In this document: one piece after another, positions 6,526-15,367 of the stretch
Numbering within the stretch: the first letter of the stretch is position 1
Layout: each line of letters begins with the position of its first letter
Assembly (NCBI RefSeq): GCF_900590885.1
Contig: NZ_UUON01000028.1
Location: 1 to 64,000 of the forward strand
Direction: 5' to 3'
Origin: Pseudomonas viridiflava
GTDB taxonomy: Bacteria; Pseudomonadota; Gammaproteobacteria; Pseudomonadales; Pseudomonadaceae
Length of the DNA stretch: 64,000 nt
Notes under the pieces: model-generated
What the model was told of the DNA's origin: nothing
The model's input: only the letters and a program-made list of their open reading frames with translations
Databases searched by the model: none
Translations under genes and position numbers: made by a program

Positions 6526-7671
6526 ATGTCGATGGACCATCCGAATTGGGTCTGGCAGCACGCAGACTGGCCGCACTTTCACTGGCAACCCGGGCAACTC
6601 GCGGCACTGCTGCGCGAGTGCGGGCACGCCCAAGGCAAGCTGCTGGGCATGCTCGGCTCCGTCAGCCACGCGGCCAGCGCGCAGAATGAGTTGGACGCGC
6701 TGCTGCAAAACATCCTGACCTCCTCCGCCATTGAGGGTGAGCAATTGAATGTCGGCTCGGTGCGCTCGTCGCTGGCAAGGCGGATGGGCCTGGAGGCGCT
6801 GCAGGACGGGCAGGTAACCCGTCGCAGCGAAGGCCTCGCCGAGCTGATGATGGATGCCACCGAGCAATTCGCCCAGCCTTTCACCCTCGCGCGTCTGTTG
6901 AATTGGCACCACTGGCTGTTCCCGACCGCAGATGCAAGCCTGGCTGCCCGCGCACTCAACGTCGGTGCATTGAGAGGCGATGAGCCAATGCAGGTCGTGT
7001 CGGGCAGGCTTGATCAGCCGACCGTCCACTTCGAAGCTCCGCCGCGCCTGGGCCTGGAGCAGGCGCTGGATGATTTCCTGGAGTGGTTCGAAGCCAGCCG
7101 CAATCAGCCCGAATTGGACCCGTTGGTGCGTGCCGGCGTGGCGCACTTCTGGTTTGTCACGCTGCACCCATTCGACGACGGCAACGGCCGCCTGACCCGC
7201 GCCATCACGGATTTGGCCCTGGCCCAGGGTGAACACCAGGCCATTCGCTTTTACGCCATGTCGGCCAGCATCCTCGAGGACCGCGCCGGCTATTACCACG
7301 CCCTGGAATCCAGCCAGAAGGCCACGCTGGATATCACCGCGTGGCTGGAATGGTTCCTCAACACCTTGTTGCAAAGCTTTCAGCAGGCGATGGCGCGAGT
7401 CGACCGAGTGCTGCACAAAACCCGCTTCTGGCAACTGCACCAGGGGGCCTCTTTGTCTGCCGAGCAGGTCAAGGTGCTCAACCGCCTGCTCGACGGCGGC
7501 GAAAGGGGTTTTGAACACGGGATCAGCGCCGCGCAATACCAGGCGGTGGCGAAGGTGTCCAAGGCGACCGCGACGCGCCACCTGGCCGATCTGCTGGAAA
7601 AAAATTGCCTGGTGCGCCTGCCCGGAGGCGGCCGTAGCACGCGCTATCAGGTCAATACCGCGGGCGAGTGA
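6526..7671 (+). CDS. fic: Fic-family AMPylase-type protein with C-terminal winged helix
   Basis: 381 aa. The N-terminal ~75 residues resemble the DUF4172 cap and contain the inhibitory motif SSAIEG (66-71), matching (S/T)xxxE(G/N) with Glu70, so this is a class II, self-inhibited Fic protein. The Fic core carries the complete catalytic motif HPFDDGNGR with His214. After about residue 300 comes a winged-helix domain with AVAKVSKATATRHLADLLEK, ending in a basic stretch. Fic enzymes usually transfer AMP from ATP to a target hydroxyl; the target is not visible here. Start is ATG 6526, or ATG 6532 two codons on; Shine-Dalgarno weak. The operator-like array immediately upstream suggests autoregulation. 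Confidence 0.92.
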   Translation: MSMDHPNWVWQHADWPHFHWQPGQLAALLRECGHAQGKLLGMLGSVSHAASAQNELDALLQNILTSSAIEGEQLNVGSVRSSLARRMGLEALQDGQVTRRSEGLAELMMDATEQFAQPFTLARLLNWHHWLFPTADASLAARALNVGALRGDEPMQVVSGRLDQPTVHFEAPPRLGLEQALDDFLEWFEASRNQPELDPLVRAGVAHFWFVTLHPFDDGNGRLTRAITDLALAQGEHQAIRFYAMSASILEDRAGYYHALESSQKATLDITAWLEWFLNTLLQSFQQAMARVDRVLHKTRFWQLHQGASLSAEQVKVLNRLLDGGERGFEHGISAAQYQAVAKVSKATATRHLADLLEKNCLVRLPGGGRSTRYQVNTAGE

Positions 7672-7746
7672 CAGCCCCGCTCATTTGCCCAGAATCCGCA
7701 TGTCTGCTAGTGTCGCGCCGGTTTACCGTCTACCGGAATAGCCGCC

Positions 7747-7989
7747 ATGGCCCGCAAAAAAGTTGCACTCGATTTCGAACAATCCCTCGCCGACCTGCAA
7801 ACCCTGGTCGAGCGTCTGGAGAACGGCGAGTTGTCGCTGGAAGACTCGCTGACGGCGTTTGAGCAAGGCATCGGCCTGACCCGCGACTGCCAGAGCGCCT
7901 TGGCGCAGGCGGAGCAGAAGGTGCAAGTGCTGCTGGAACGTGACGGGGAGTTGGCCGAAGAACCTTTCGATGCGGAACAGCCGGAATGA
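7747..7989 (+). CDS. xseB: Exodeoxyribonuclease VII small subunit
   Basis: 80 aa, the usual XseB length, with the hallmark helix-turn-helix hairpin LVERLENGELSLEDSLTAFE. XseB packs around the large subunit XseA to make exonuclease VII, which degrades single-stranded DNA to oligonucleotides in the cytoplasm; xseA is elsewhere. Its stop overlaps the ispA start (ATGA), the standard xseB-ispA-dxs arrangement of gamma-proteobacteria, so the three genes are probably co-transcribed. Confidence 0.97.
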   Translation: MARKKVALDFEQSLADLQTLVERLENGELSLEDSLTAFEQGIGLTRDCQSALAQAEQKVQVLLERDGELAEEPFDAEQPE

Positions 7990-8873
7990 TCGACGCGTAT
8001 CAGGCCAGTAGCCAAGCCCGGGTGAATGCGGCGCTCGAGCCCTTGTTTGTTGCGCCAAGCCCGGAAATGACGCGCCTGTATGACGCCATGCGCTACAGCG
8101 TGATGAATGGCGGCAAACGCGTGCGCCCACTGCTGGCCTACGCCGCCTGCGAAGCGCTCGGCGCGCCGGCCGAGCAGGCCAATGGCGCGGCGTGCGCGGT
8201 GGAGCTGATCCACGCCTACTCCCTGGTGCATGACGATTTGCCGGCGATGGACGACGACGATCTGCGTCGCGGCCAACCCACCACCCACAAAGCCTTTGAT
8301 GAAGCCTATGCGATCCTGGCCGGCGATGGCCTGCAGAGCCTGGCGTTCAGCGCCTTGCTGGACCCGGCCCTGAGCAGCGTCAACGCCGACATCCGCCTGC
8401 GCATGGTGACTGCCTTGGCTCACGCCGCAGGCCCGGCCGGCATGGTCGGCGGGCAAGCCATCGACATGGGTTCGGTAAGCCTCAAGCTGGATCAAAAAGC
8501 CCTCGAACATATGCATCGCCACAAGACCGGCGCGCTGATCGAAGCCGCCGTGCACCTCGGCGCGCTGGCCAGCGGCCGTGCCGAAGCTGCGCAATTGGCG
8601 GCGCTGCAGACCTATTCCCGGGCCATCGGCCTGGCGTTCCAGGTGCAGGACGACATTCTCGACGTAGAAAGTGACACCGCCACCCTGGGCAAGCGCCAAG
8701 GCGCCGATATCGCACGGGACAAGCCGACTTATCCTGCGCTGCTCGGGCTTGATGCGGCCAAGGCCTACGCCCTGGAACTGCGCGACCAGGCCCTGGACGC
8801 CCTGCGACCTTTCGACGCGGCGGCCGAGCCACTGCGTGACCTGGCGCGGTATATCGTCGAACGCCGCCACTGA
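7986..8873 (+). CDS. ispA: (2E,6E)-farnesyl diphosphate synthase
   Basis: 295 aa. IspA condenses isopentenyl diphosphate with dimethylallyl and geranyl diphosphate to farnesyl diphosphate, the precursor of quinone side chains and undecaprenyl phosphate. The first Asp-rich motif is DDLPAMDDDD (83-92) and the second is DDILD (222-226); NGGKRVRPLL (41-50) binds the diphosphate. The gene starts inside the xseB stop codon (4-base overlap) and is followed 110 bases later by dxs, which feeds the same pathway. Confidence 0.97.
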   Translation: MIDAYQASSQARVNAALEPLFVAPSPEMTRLYDAMRYSVMNGGKRVRPLLAYAACEALGAPAEQANGAACAVELIHAYSLVHDDLPAMDDDDLRRGQPTTHKAFDEAYAILAGDGLQSLAFSALLDPALSSVNADIRLRMVTALAHAAGPAGMVGGQAIDMGSVSLKLDQKALEHMHRHKTGALIEAAVHLGALASGRAEAAQLAALQTYSRAIGLAFQVQDDILDVESDTATLGKRQGADIARDKPTYPALLGLDAAKAYALELRDQALDALRPFDAAAEPLRDLARYIVERRH

Positions 8874-8983
8874 TATCGGCGGCCATTGCAGCCGCATATC
8901 GGCCAAGTTCGGCGCTCTGCGTGGGCAGTTTGCGATGCTTGAGGTAAACTGCCGCCTCTTCTATACCTATAACGATTCGCCTG

Positions 8984-10882
8984 ATGCCCACGACGTTTCA
9001 AGAGATTCCCCGCAAGCGCCCATCTACGCCCCTGCTCGACCGTGCTGCCACGCCGGACGGCCTGCGTCGTCTGGGTGAAGCCGAGCTGGAAACCCTGGCC
9101 GATGAGTTGCGCCTGGAATTGCTCTACACGGTCGGCCAGACCGGTGGGCATTTCGGTGCCGGCCTGGGCGTCATCGAGCTGACCATCGCCTTGCATTACG
9201 TATTCGACACCCCGGACGACCGGCTGGTGTGGGACGTGGGCCATCAGGCGTACCCGCATAAAATCCTCACCGGCCGTCGCGAGCGCATGGGCACCCTGCG
9301 CCAGAAGGACGGCCTGGCCGCCTTCCCGCGTCGCGCCGAGAGCGAGTACGACACCTTTGGCGTCGGCCACTCCAGCACCTCCATCAGTGCAGCGCTGGGC
9401 ATGGCCATTGCCGCCCGCCTGCAAGGCAGCGACCGCAAGGCGATTGCCGTGATCGGTGACGGCGCGCTGACCGCCGGCATGGCCTTCGAAGCGCTGAACC
9501 ATGCGCCGGAAGTGGACGCCAACATGTTGGTGATCCTCAACGACAACGACATGTCGATCTCGCGCAATGTCGGGGGTTTGTCCAATTACCTGGCCAAAAT
9601 CCTTTCCAGCCGCACCTACGCCAGCATGCGCGAAGGCAGCAAGAAAGTGCTCTCGCGCCTGCCCGGCGCGTGGGAAATTGCCCGCCGTACCGAGGAATAT
9701 GCCAAGGGCATGCTGGTCCCCGGCACCCTGTTCGAGGAATTGGGCTGGAACTACATAGGCCCCATCGACGGCCACGACCTGCCGACCCTGATCGCCACCT
9801 TGCGCAACATGCGTGACCTCAAGGGCCCGCAGTTCCTGCATATCGTCACCAAGAAAGGCAAAGGCTTCGCCCCGGCGGAAGTCGACCCGATCGGTTACCA
9901 CGCGATCACCAAGCTCGAACCTGTGGATGCTCCGGCTGCTGCGCCGAAAAAGGCCAGCGGGCCCAAGTATTCCGGTGTGTTTGGCGAATGGCTGTGCGAC
10001 ATGGCCGCCGCCGACTCGCGCCTGGTGGGCATTACCCCGGCGATGAAGGAAGGCTCCGACCTGGTGGCGTTCAGCGAGCGTTTCCCGCTGCGTTACTTCG
10101 ACGTGGCGATTGCCGAGCAACACGCAGTAACCTTTGCCGCGGGCATGGCCTGTGAAGGCGCCAAGCCGGTGGTGGCGATCTACTCCACCTTCCTGCAGCG
10201 CGGCTACGACCAGTTGGTTCACGATGTGGCGGTGCAGAACCTCGACGTGCTGTTCGCCATCGACCGCGCCGGCCTGGTGGGCGAAGACGGCCCGACCCAC
10301 GCCGGCAGCTTCGACCTGTCCTACCTGCGCTGCATCCCCGGCATGCTGGTGATGACGCCGAGTGACGAAAACGAACTGCGCAAAATGCTCAGCACCGGCT
10401 ACCTGTACAACGGCCCCGCCGCCGTGCGTTACCCGCGTGGCAATGGCCCGAATGCAGTGATCGACAAAGACCTGGAGCCGATTGAGATCGGCAAAGGCAT
10501 CGTGCGCCGCCAAGGCAGCAACGTCGCCTTCCTGGTATTCGGCGTGCAACTGGCCGAAGCGCTCAAAGTGGCCGAGAAGATCGACGCCACCGTGGTCGAC
10601 ATGCGTTTCGTCAAACCCCTGGATGAAGCCCTGGTGCGCGAGATTGCCGGCAGCCATGAGCTGCTGGTGACCGTCGAAGAAAACGCCATCATGGGCGGCG
10701 CCGGTGCGGCGGTGAGCGAGTTCCTGGCGCGGGAGAATATCCTCAAGTCAGTGCTGCACCTGGGCTTGCCGGATGTGTATGTGGAACATGCCAAGCCGGC
10801 GCAGATGCTGGCGGAATGCGGGCTGGATGAGGCTGGCATCGAGGCATCGGTTCGCGCGCGCATGGCGCTGCTCTCCCTGTAA
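8984..10882 (+). CDS. dxs: 1-deoxy-D-xylulose-5-phosphate synthase
   Basis: 632 aa, full length. This thiamine-diphosphate enzyme condenses pyruvate and glyceraldehyde 3-phosphate, the first step of the MEP isoprenoid pathway (and a branch to thiamine and pyridoxal). Seen motifs: WDVGHQAYPHKILTGR, the thiamine-diphosphate/metal motif GDGALTAGMAFEALN...NDND, the transketolase motif FDVAIAEQHAVTFAAG, and GEDGPTHAGSFDLSYLR. Third gene of the xseB-ispA-dxs set. Downstream transcription meets a REP doublet before btuB. Confidence 0.98.
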   Translation: MPTTFQEIPRKRPSTPLLDRAATPDGLRRLGEAELETLADELRLELLYTVGQTGGHFGAGLGVIELTIALHYVFDTPDDRLVWDVGHQAYPHKILTGRRERMGTLRQKDGLAAFPRRAESEYDTFGVGHSSTSISAALGMAIAARLQGSDRKAIAVIGDGALTAGMAFEALNHAPEVDANMLVILNDNDMSISRNVGGLSNYLAKILSSRTYASMREGSKKVLSRLPGAWEIARRTEEYAKGMLVPGTLFEELGWNYIGPIDGHDLPTLIATLRNMRDLKGPQFLHIVTKKGKGFAPAEVDPIGYHAITKLEPVDAPAAAPKKASGPKYSGVFGEWLCDMAAADSRLVGITPAMKEGSDLVAFSERFPLRYFDVAIAEQHAVTFAAGMACEGAKPVVAIYSTFLQRGYDQLVHDVAVQNLDVLFAIDRAGLVGEDGPTHAGSFDLSYLRCIPGMLVMTPSDENELRKMLSTGYLYNGPAAVRYPRGNGPNAVIDKDLEPIEIGKGIVRRQGSNVAFLVFGVQLAEALKVAEKIDATVVDMRFVKPLDEALVREIAGSHELLVTVEENAIMGGAGAAVSEFLARENILKSVLHLGLPDVYVEHAKPAQMLAECGLDEAGIEASVRARMALLSL

Positions 10883-10895
10883 AAACAGGGATCAA

Positions 10896-10990
10896 AAATG
10901 TGGGAGGGGGCTTGCCCCCGATTGCAGTGTGTCAGTCTCAGTATCTGTAACTGACCCACCGCTATCGGGGGCAAGCCCCCTCCCACATTT
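10896..10990. repeat. REP doublet (REPIN) A, dxs-btuB gap
   Basis: A 27-base unit (10896-10922, ending GGGGGCTTGCCCCCGAT) is repeated in perfect inverse at 10964-10990, with a 41-base spacer. Each arm also contains its own small palindrome GGGGGCTTGCCCCC. This is the GTGGGAGG-outward arrangement, shared with copies C, D and F. Confidence 0.93.
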
Positions 10991-11024
10991 GATTTATGCC
11001 ACCTTCAAACGCCATGGACAGCCC

Positions 11025-12920
11025 ATGAAACGCCTGTATCTCGCCTTGCTGTTGCTCCCCGCCGACGACCTGCTCGCCGACACCTTCGAGCGCGATAACG
11101 CCCTCAAACTCCCCGACGTCGTCATCTCCGCCAACCGCCAGGTCCAGGCCCGCAATGACAGCAGCGCCGCCAACACCGTGTTCACCCGTGACGACATCGA
11201 CCGCCTGCAGCCCACCAGCCTCACCGACCTGCTGAGCCGCGTGCCCGGCGTGCAAATTGCACCCACCGGTGGCCGTGGCAGCCTGCCGGGCGTGTATATT
11301 CGCGGCACCAAGTCCGCACAAAGCCTGGTGCTGGTGGATGGCCAGCGCATCGCCAATACCACCTCCGGCGACAGTGGCCTGCAGTACCTGAACGTCGACC
11401 AGATTGAACGCGTGGAAGTGCTGCGCGGCTCACGCTCGGTGATCTACGGCAGCGATGCGATTGGCGGGGTGATCCAGGTATTTACCCGGCGCAACGCCGA
11501 GCGGGGCCTGCAACCGCGCCTGAAACTGGGGTTAGGCAGCAACCAGACCTGGGAGCGTAGCCTCGGCCTCTCCGGGGGGAATGAGCACACGCGCTTCAAT
11601 CTGGGCGCAAGCCTGGATGAAACGGCGGGTATCAATTCAACCCATCAGTCATTCCCCAGCGATGGTGACCATGATGCCTATCGCAATCAGTCCCTCAGTT
11701 TGAACCTGAGCCATGCCTTCAACGATGCGCTGGAGGTAGGTTTCAACCTGCTGGATAACCGTGGCAAGTCGGAATACGACAACAGCTTTGGCCGCTATGT
11801 CGCCACCACCGGGCAAACGGTGGGGCAAAAACCTTACACCGACTACACCGTGAGCAGCGCCGCCGGCTATGTCGACGCCACGCTCAATGAACACTGGCAA
11901 TCGCGCCTGGAGCTGGGCCACAGCGAGAACCGCGACACCAAGCGCGATACCCTCAGCGATGATTTCAGCGTGTTCAACACCTACCGCGATTCGGTCAACT
12001 GGCAGAACGACCTGACGCTGGACGAGCGCAACAGCCTGATCCTCGGCGGCGACTGGTACGAAGACCGCTTCCACGGCTCCACTACCTTCACCGAAAACAG
12101 CCGCTGGAACCGCGCGGCGTTTGTGCAGCATCGTTTCCACGGCGACGGGTTCTCCACCGAACTGGGCCTGCGCCGTGATCAGAACCAGCAGTTCGGCGGG
12201 CAGAACAGCTGGAGTGGCACCTTGACCTTGCCGGTCAACGCCGACAATGACGTGCTGGTGAGCTACAGCGAAGGCTTTCGCGCGCCCACCTTCAACGACC
12301 TGTATTACCCCGACACGCGGTACAGCAACCCCAACCTGCAGCCCGAAACCTCCAAGAGTTATGAGCTGCAATGGCGCAGCCAACTCAGCGACAGCACACG
12401 CCTGGAAGCTTCGCTGTACCGCACGGATTTAAGCGACGCGATCATCCTCGACAGCACCAGCAAGCCGCAAAACGTTGCGTCGGCGCGCATCAACGGCTTT
12501 GAGGCGGCGCTCAAGCAGGAGCTGTTCGGCTGGCAGGGCAACCTGGGCGTGTCGATCATCGACCCGCGCGACCGCGATACCGGCCACACCCTGGCCCGCC
12601 GTGCGCGCCGCACGGTGAACCTGGATCTGGACCGGCAATTCGACAAGCTGGGGCTGGGCGCCAGCTGGCAGGCGATCAGCAGCAGCTATGACGACGAAGA
12701 CAACCTCAATCGCCTGGGCGGTTACGCGCTGCTCGGGTTGCGCAGCAGCTGGGTGGTCAATCATGAGGTGAGTGTTTCGCTTAAGGTCGACAACCTGCTG
12801 GACCGCCAATATGCCCGGGCCCGCTATAGCTATAACGCCGCAGACTTTTCCAACAACCAGGACTACCGCGAAGAGGGTCGGGCCTGGATGCTGGGGCTGA
12901 CGTGGACGCCGCAGTTGTAG
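11025..12920 (+). CDS. btuB: TonB-dependent vitamin B12 receptor
   Basis: 631 aa from ATG 11025, chosen because it begins a signal peptide (MKRLYLALLLLPADDLLADT); upstream in-frame codons read through the REP doublet and dxs. The TonB box is DVVISA (31-36), followed by a plug domain (RDDIDRLQPTSLTDLLSRVP, VYIRGTKSAQSLVLVDGQRI, RVEVLRGSRSVIYGSDAIGG) and a beta-barrel of about 480 residues ending in an aromatic-rich strand. It is BtuB-like and lies near btuF, which supports cobalamin as substrate. The signal peptide is odd in having Asp-Asp close to the hydrophobic core. No cobalamin riboswitch was recognised in the 141-base leader. Confidence 0.88.
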   Translation: MKRLYLALLLLPADDLLADTFERDNALKLPDVVISANRQVQARNDSSAANTVFTRDDIDRLQPTSLTDLLSRVPGVQIAPTGGRGSLPGVYIRGTKSAQSLVLVDGQRIANTTSGDSGLQYLNVDQIERVEVLRGSRSVIYGSDAIGGVIQVFTRRNAERGLQPRLKLGLGSNQTWERSLGLSGGNEHTRFNLGASLDETAGINSTHQSFPSDGDHDAYRNQSLSLNLSHAFNDALEVGFNLLDNRGKSEYDNSFGRYVATTGQTVGQKPYTDYTVSSAAGYVDATLNEHWQSRLELGHSENRDTKRDTLSDDFSVFNTYRDSVNWQNDLTLDERNSLILGGDWYEDRFHGSTTFTENSRWNRAAFVQHRFHGDGFSTELGLRRDQNQQFGGQNSWSGTLTLPVNADNDVLVSYSEGFRAPTFNDLYYPDTRYSNPNLQPETSKSYELQWRSQLSDSTRLEASLYRTDLSDAIILDSTSKPQNVASARINGFEAALKQELFGWQGNLGVSIIDPRDRDTGHTLARRARRTVNLDLDRQFDKLGLGASWQAISSSYDDEDNLNRLGGYALLGLRSSWVVNHEVSVSLKVDNLLDRQYARARYSYNAADFSNNQDYREEGRAWMLGLTWTPQL

Positions 12921-12927
12921 CGGCCTG

Positions 12928-13281
12928 TTACTTCTGTCGCGGCTGCCGGTTGGGGTTTACATTCCCCGCCTTGATTGCCTGGGCGCACGTCGCGAACCCA
13001 TACGCGTTGACCGCACCGGCGTCGGTAAAGCCGACATACATATCCTGGCGCTTACCCTTGTTTTCAAGCTCATAGTCAAAGCACTGTGAACCGCCAGTAC
13101 CCACGGACGTAGTGCGCTTGGGTTGCTGGATCGCAAGCAGGTCCTGCTTGGTGGCCCCGAGCTGTTCGGCCTTGGTGTAAACGGGATTGTCGGCAAAATT
13201 CATCAAGGTCGAGACACCTTCCAGCATGCTGCAACCGCTCAGCAAAATGGCAGTGGAAATACCGATGATCAAACGGCGCAT
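12928..13281 (-). CDS. Small conserved lipoprotein
   Basis: 117 aa from ATG 13281, preferred over upstream starts because GGAGG lies just ahead and the product then opens with a lipoprotein signal (MRRLIIGISTAILLSGCSML; lipobox LSGC with Cys17). The mature part has SQCFDYELENKGKRQDMYVG and ends in a basic tail. Its function is unknown. It is convergent with btuB, seven bases apart, and is probably transcribed alone. Confidence 0.8.
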   Translation of the reverse strand: MRRLIIGISTAILLSGCSMLEGVSTLMNFADNPVYTKAEQLGATKQDLLAIQQPKRTTSVGTGGSQCFDYELENKGKRQDMYVGFTDAGAVNAYGFATCAQAIKAGNVNPNRQPRQK

Positions 13282-13407
13282 GGCCAGCTCCTCCAGGTGA
13301 TAGATCGCCATGCAGCAGGCATGACGGGCACCAGAGTAACGCCCTGCCGCCAGCCTTCCCCCGCAGACGATTCTTAATAACCGGTAGGAAAATACATCTG
13401 GTTCACC

Positions 13408-14208
13408 CTAGCGTTGCGGCGCAATCAACGCGCAGAGTTTCGCCACCGCCTCGACCATCTGCCCACTGGGCCGCTCCAGGCCTTTGTCGGGCACGACCAG
13501 CAATTGCCCTTGCGCCACGGCAGCGATTTGCGGCCAGGCCTTCCAGGCGTCGAGCTGGGCCTGGTCGCCCGCCAGGATCATCTCGGGGTCACGCTGCAAC
13601 ACTGACTCGATGCCCACCTGCGGCGCAGGCAGCTTCAGGTCGTCAAACACATTGCGCGCACCGCACACACCCAACGCGTCGCTGATGATCTGCCCGCCGC
13701 CCACGGTGTACAGCGGCTGGTTCCACACTTGGTAAAAGACCCGCAATGGCTCGGTGCGCTGATAGCGCTGGCGTAGTTCGGCGAGGCGCTGGCGCAACTG
13801 CGCGGCCAGCTGCCGGCCCGCGTCTTCGCGGCCCAATTGCTGCGCAATGGCTTGGACCTGAGTGGTCAGTTGTTCAAGGCTATGGGGTTCGGCGACATAC
13901 ACCGGGATATTCAGACGCTGCAATTGCTGACGCTGGGCCGGGCCGACGCTGCCGGGCCACAGCAGGATCAGGTCGGGCTTGAGGCTGACCAGCCGTTCCA
14001 TGTCGAGCTGGCCGTAATGCCCCACCGACGCGACATCGGCCAACGCCGTCGGCCGCTCGCCGCCATCGAGCACGCCCACCAGCAGGCCGGCCGCGCCCAG
14101 TTCAACCACGATTTCAGACAGCGAAGGCGCCAGGCTCACCACACGTTCGACCGCCGACGCCTGGGCACTCAGCGCCAGCAGCAGAAGCGCCAGCCAGCGA
14201 GCCATCAT
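13408..14208 (-). CDS. btuF: Cobalamin-binding periplasmic protein
   Basis: 266 aa with a cleavable signal peptide (MMARWLALLLLALSAQASA). It is a class III solute-binding protein: RVVSLAPSLSEIVVELGA, then VGHYGQLDMERLVSLKPDL, the long linking helix, and a C-terminal lobe with LPAPQVGIESVLQRDPEMIL. BtuF captures B12 for the BtuCD permease, which is not in this window. It overlaps the membrane-protein gene upstream by four bases and is the third gene of a ribA-(membrane protein)-btuF run. Confidence 0.88.
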   Translation of the reverse strand: MMARWLALLLLALSAQASAVERVVSLAPSLSEIVVELGAAGLLVGVLDGGERPTALADVASVGHYGQLDMERLVSLKPDLILLWPGSVGPAQRQQLQRLNIPVYVAEPHSLEQLTTQVQAIAQQLGREDAGRQLAAQLRQRLAELRQRYQRTEPLRVFYQVWNQPLYTVGGGQIISDALGVCGARNVFDDLKLPAPQVGIESVLQRDPEMILAGDQAQLDAWKAWPQIAAVAQGQLLVVPDKGLERPSGQMVEAVAKLCALIAPQR

Positions 14209-14624
14209 CCCAGTTGGCGGGGAATGCGATAGAGGTAAAACAGCACCATCGTCGACAGCGCCAGCAGAAACAACGGCACCGCTTCCAGGCCGACGAACAC
14301 CGCCAGCGCACCGATCCAGGCTGGTGCGGCGGCCACCAGCAACGCCGTGCGCCGACGAGCCGCGAGGGTGATCCAGGCAGCCGGTTCTTCGGGGGTATCA
14401 AGGGCTTTGGAGGTGGCGATCAGCGCGTGTTTATAGCCGTTGAAATAGCGCAGGCTCAGAAACATCGAGGCCACGCCAGCGATAAAGAACGGCATGGCCA
14501 ACACGGGCAGCAGGGACTCGGCCTGGCCAAACACCAGGTTGATGACGAACAAAGGCAGCAGCGCCAGGGCCAGGTACTGCCACCAGTTGAAGGACAGTCG
14601 CCGTTTCACCTGGCCACGGGTCAC
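14205..14624 (-). CDS. Small integral membrane protein
   Basis: 139 aa with about four hydrophobic helices (near residues 16-32, 38-56, 94-112 and 115-132). GTG start overlapping the ribA stop (GTGA), and its own stop overlaps the btuF start, so the three are tightly coupled. Homologues are sometimes labelled MFS transporters, but it is far too short for that. I do not recognise a function; its position between a riboflavin and a B12 gene gives no clear clue. Confidence 0.75.
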   Translation of the reverse strand: MTRGQVKRRLSFNWWQYLALALLPLFVINLVFGQAESLLPVLAMPFFIAGVASMFLSLRYFNGYKHALIATSKALDTPEEPAAWITLAARRRTALLVAAAPAWIGALAVFVGLEAVPLFLLALSTMVLFYLYRIPRQLG

Positions 14625-15238
14625 GCGCGGTCGACCTCGCCCTGATGCTCGTTGCCCATCATGTGGTCGAGCTTGCTGGCCTTGGTGGCCAGGTAGAGTT
14701 TGTTGTGCGGGTTGTGCCCGGTGTGCAGCGGCACGCGCTCGGCGACGGTGATGCCCATCTCGGTCAAGGCTTTGACCTTGCGCGGGTTGTTGGTCATCAG
14801 GCGCAGGGATTTCACGCCCAGATGCTCCAGCATCGGCAGGCAGATCGCGTAGTCACGCTGGTCGGCGGCAAAGCCCAGGCGCTCGTTGGCTTCGACGGTA
14901 TCGGCGCCGCCATCTTGCAGCTCGTAGGCGCGGATCTTGTTCATCAGGCCAATGCCACGGCCTTCCTGACGCAAGTACAGCAGCACGCCACGGCCTTCGC
15001 GTGCGATGGCGCGCATGGCGGCTTCCAGTTGTGAACCGCAGTCGCAACGCTGGCTGAACAGTGCGTCGCCGGTCAGGCACTCGGAGTGCACACGCCCCAG
15101 CACCGGCGCGCCATCAGCGATATCACCCAGGCTCAGCACAACGTGCTCGCGCCCGGTGGCTTCTTCGAGAAAACCGTTCATGGTGAACGTGGCAAAAGGG
15201 GTAGGCAGCTTGGAAGCAGCGACGAAAACGACGGGCAC
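14621..15238 (-). CDS. ribA: GTP cyclohydrolase II
   Basis: 205 aa. RibA opens the imidazole ring of GTP to give the pyrimidine precursor of riboflavin, formate and pyrophosphate. The zinc ligands Cys54, Cys65 and Cys67 are present in ECLTGDALFSQRCDCG, and the downstream QEGRGIGLMNKIRAYELQD segment is intact. GTG start with AGGAG ahead. Because the GCHII-like half of RibBA in this window lacks these cysteines, this is probably the only working GTP cyclohydrolase II here. First gene of the run with the membrane protein and btuF. Confidence 0.97.
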   Translation of the reverse strand: MPVVFVAASKLPTPFATFTMNGFLEEATGREHVVLSLGDIADGAPVLGRVHSECLTGDALFSQRCDCGSQLEAAMRAIAREGRGVLLYLRQEGRGIGLMNKIRAYELQDGGADTVEANERLGFAADQRDYAICLPMLEHLGVKSLRLMTNNPRKVKALTEMGITVAERVPLHTGHNPHNKLYLATKASKLDHMMGNEHQGEVDRA

Positions 15239-15367
15239 CGTGTGCTCCTGATCTCAGGTTTTACAAAGGCGGCTATTGTAACAGTACGTTCCTACAGACG
15301 CTTAAGCTGAATTATCGCTGATAAAGATCAATCGGTTCGATTGGCCTTCGTCCTGGTTCTATGCAAC

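Noticed and set aside
8765..10657. Long minus-strand ORF opposite ispA/dxs
   Set aside because: It runs antisense to dxs, whose motifs are clear, and its protein is low-complexity and has no family resemblance; a high-GC shadow.
14205..14624. Labelling the small membrane protein an MFS transporter
   Set aside because: Four helices in 139 aa cannot form a 12-helix MFS protein.
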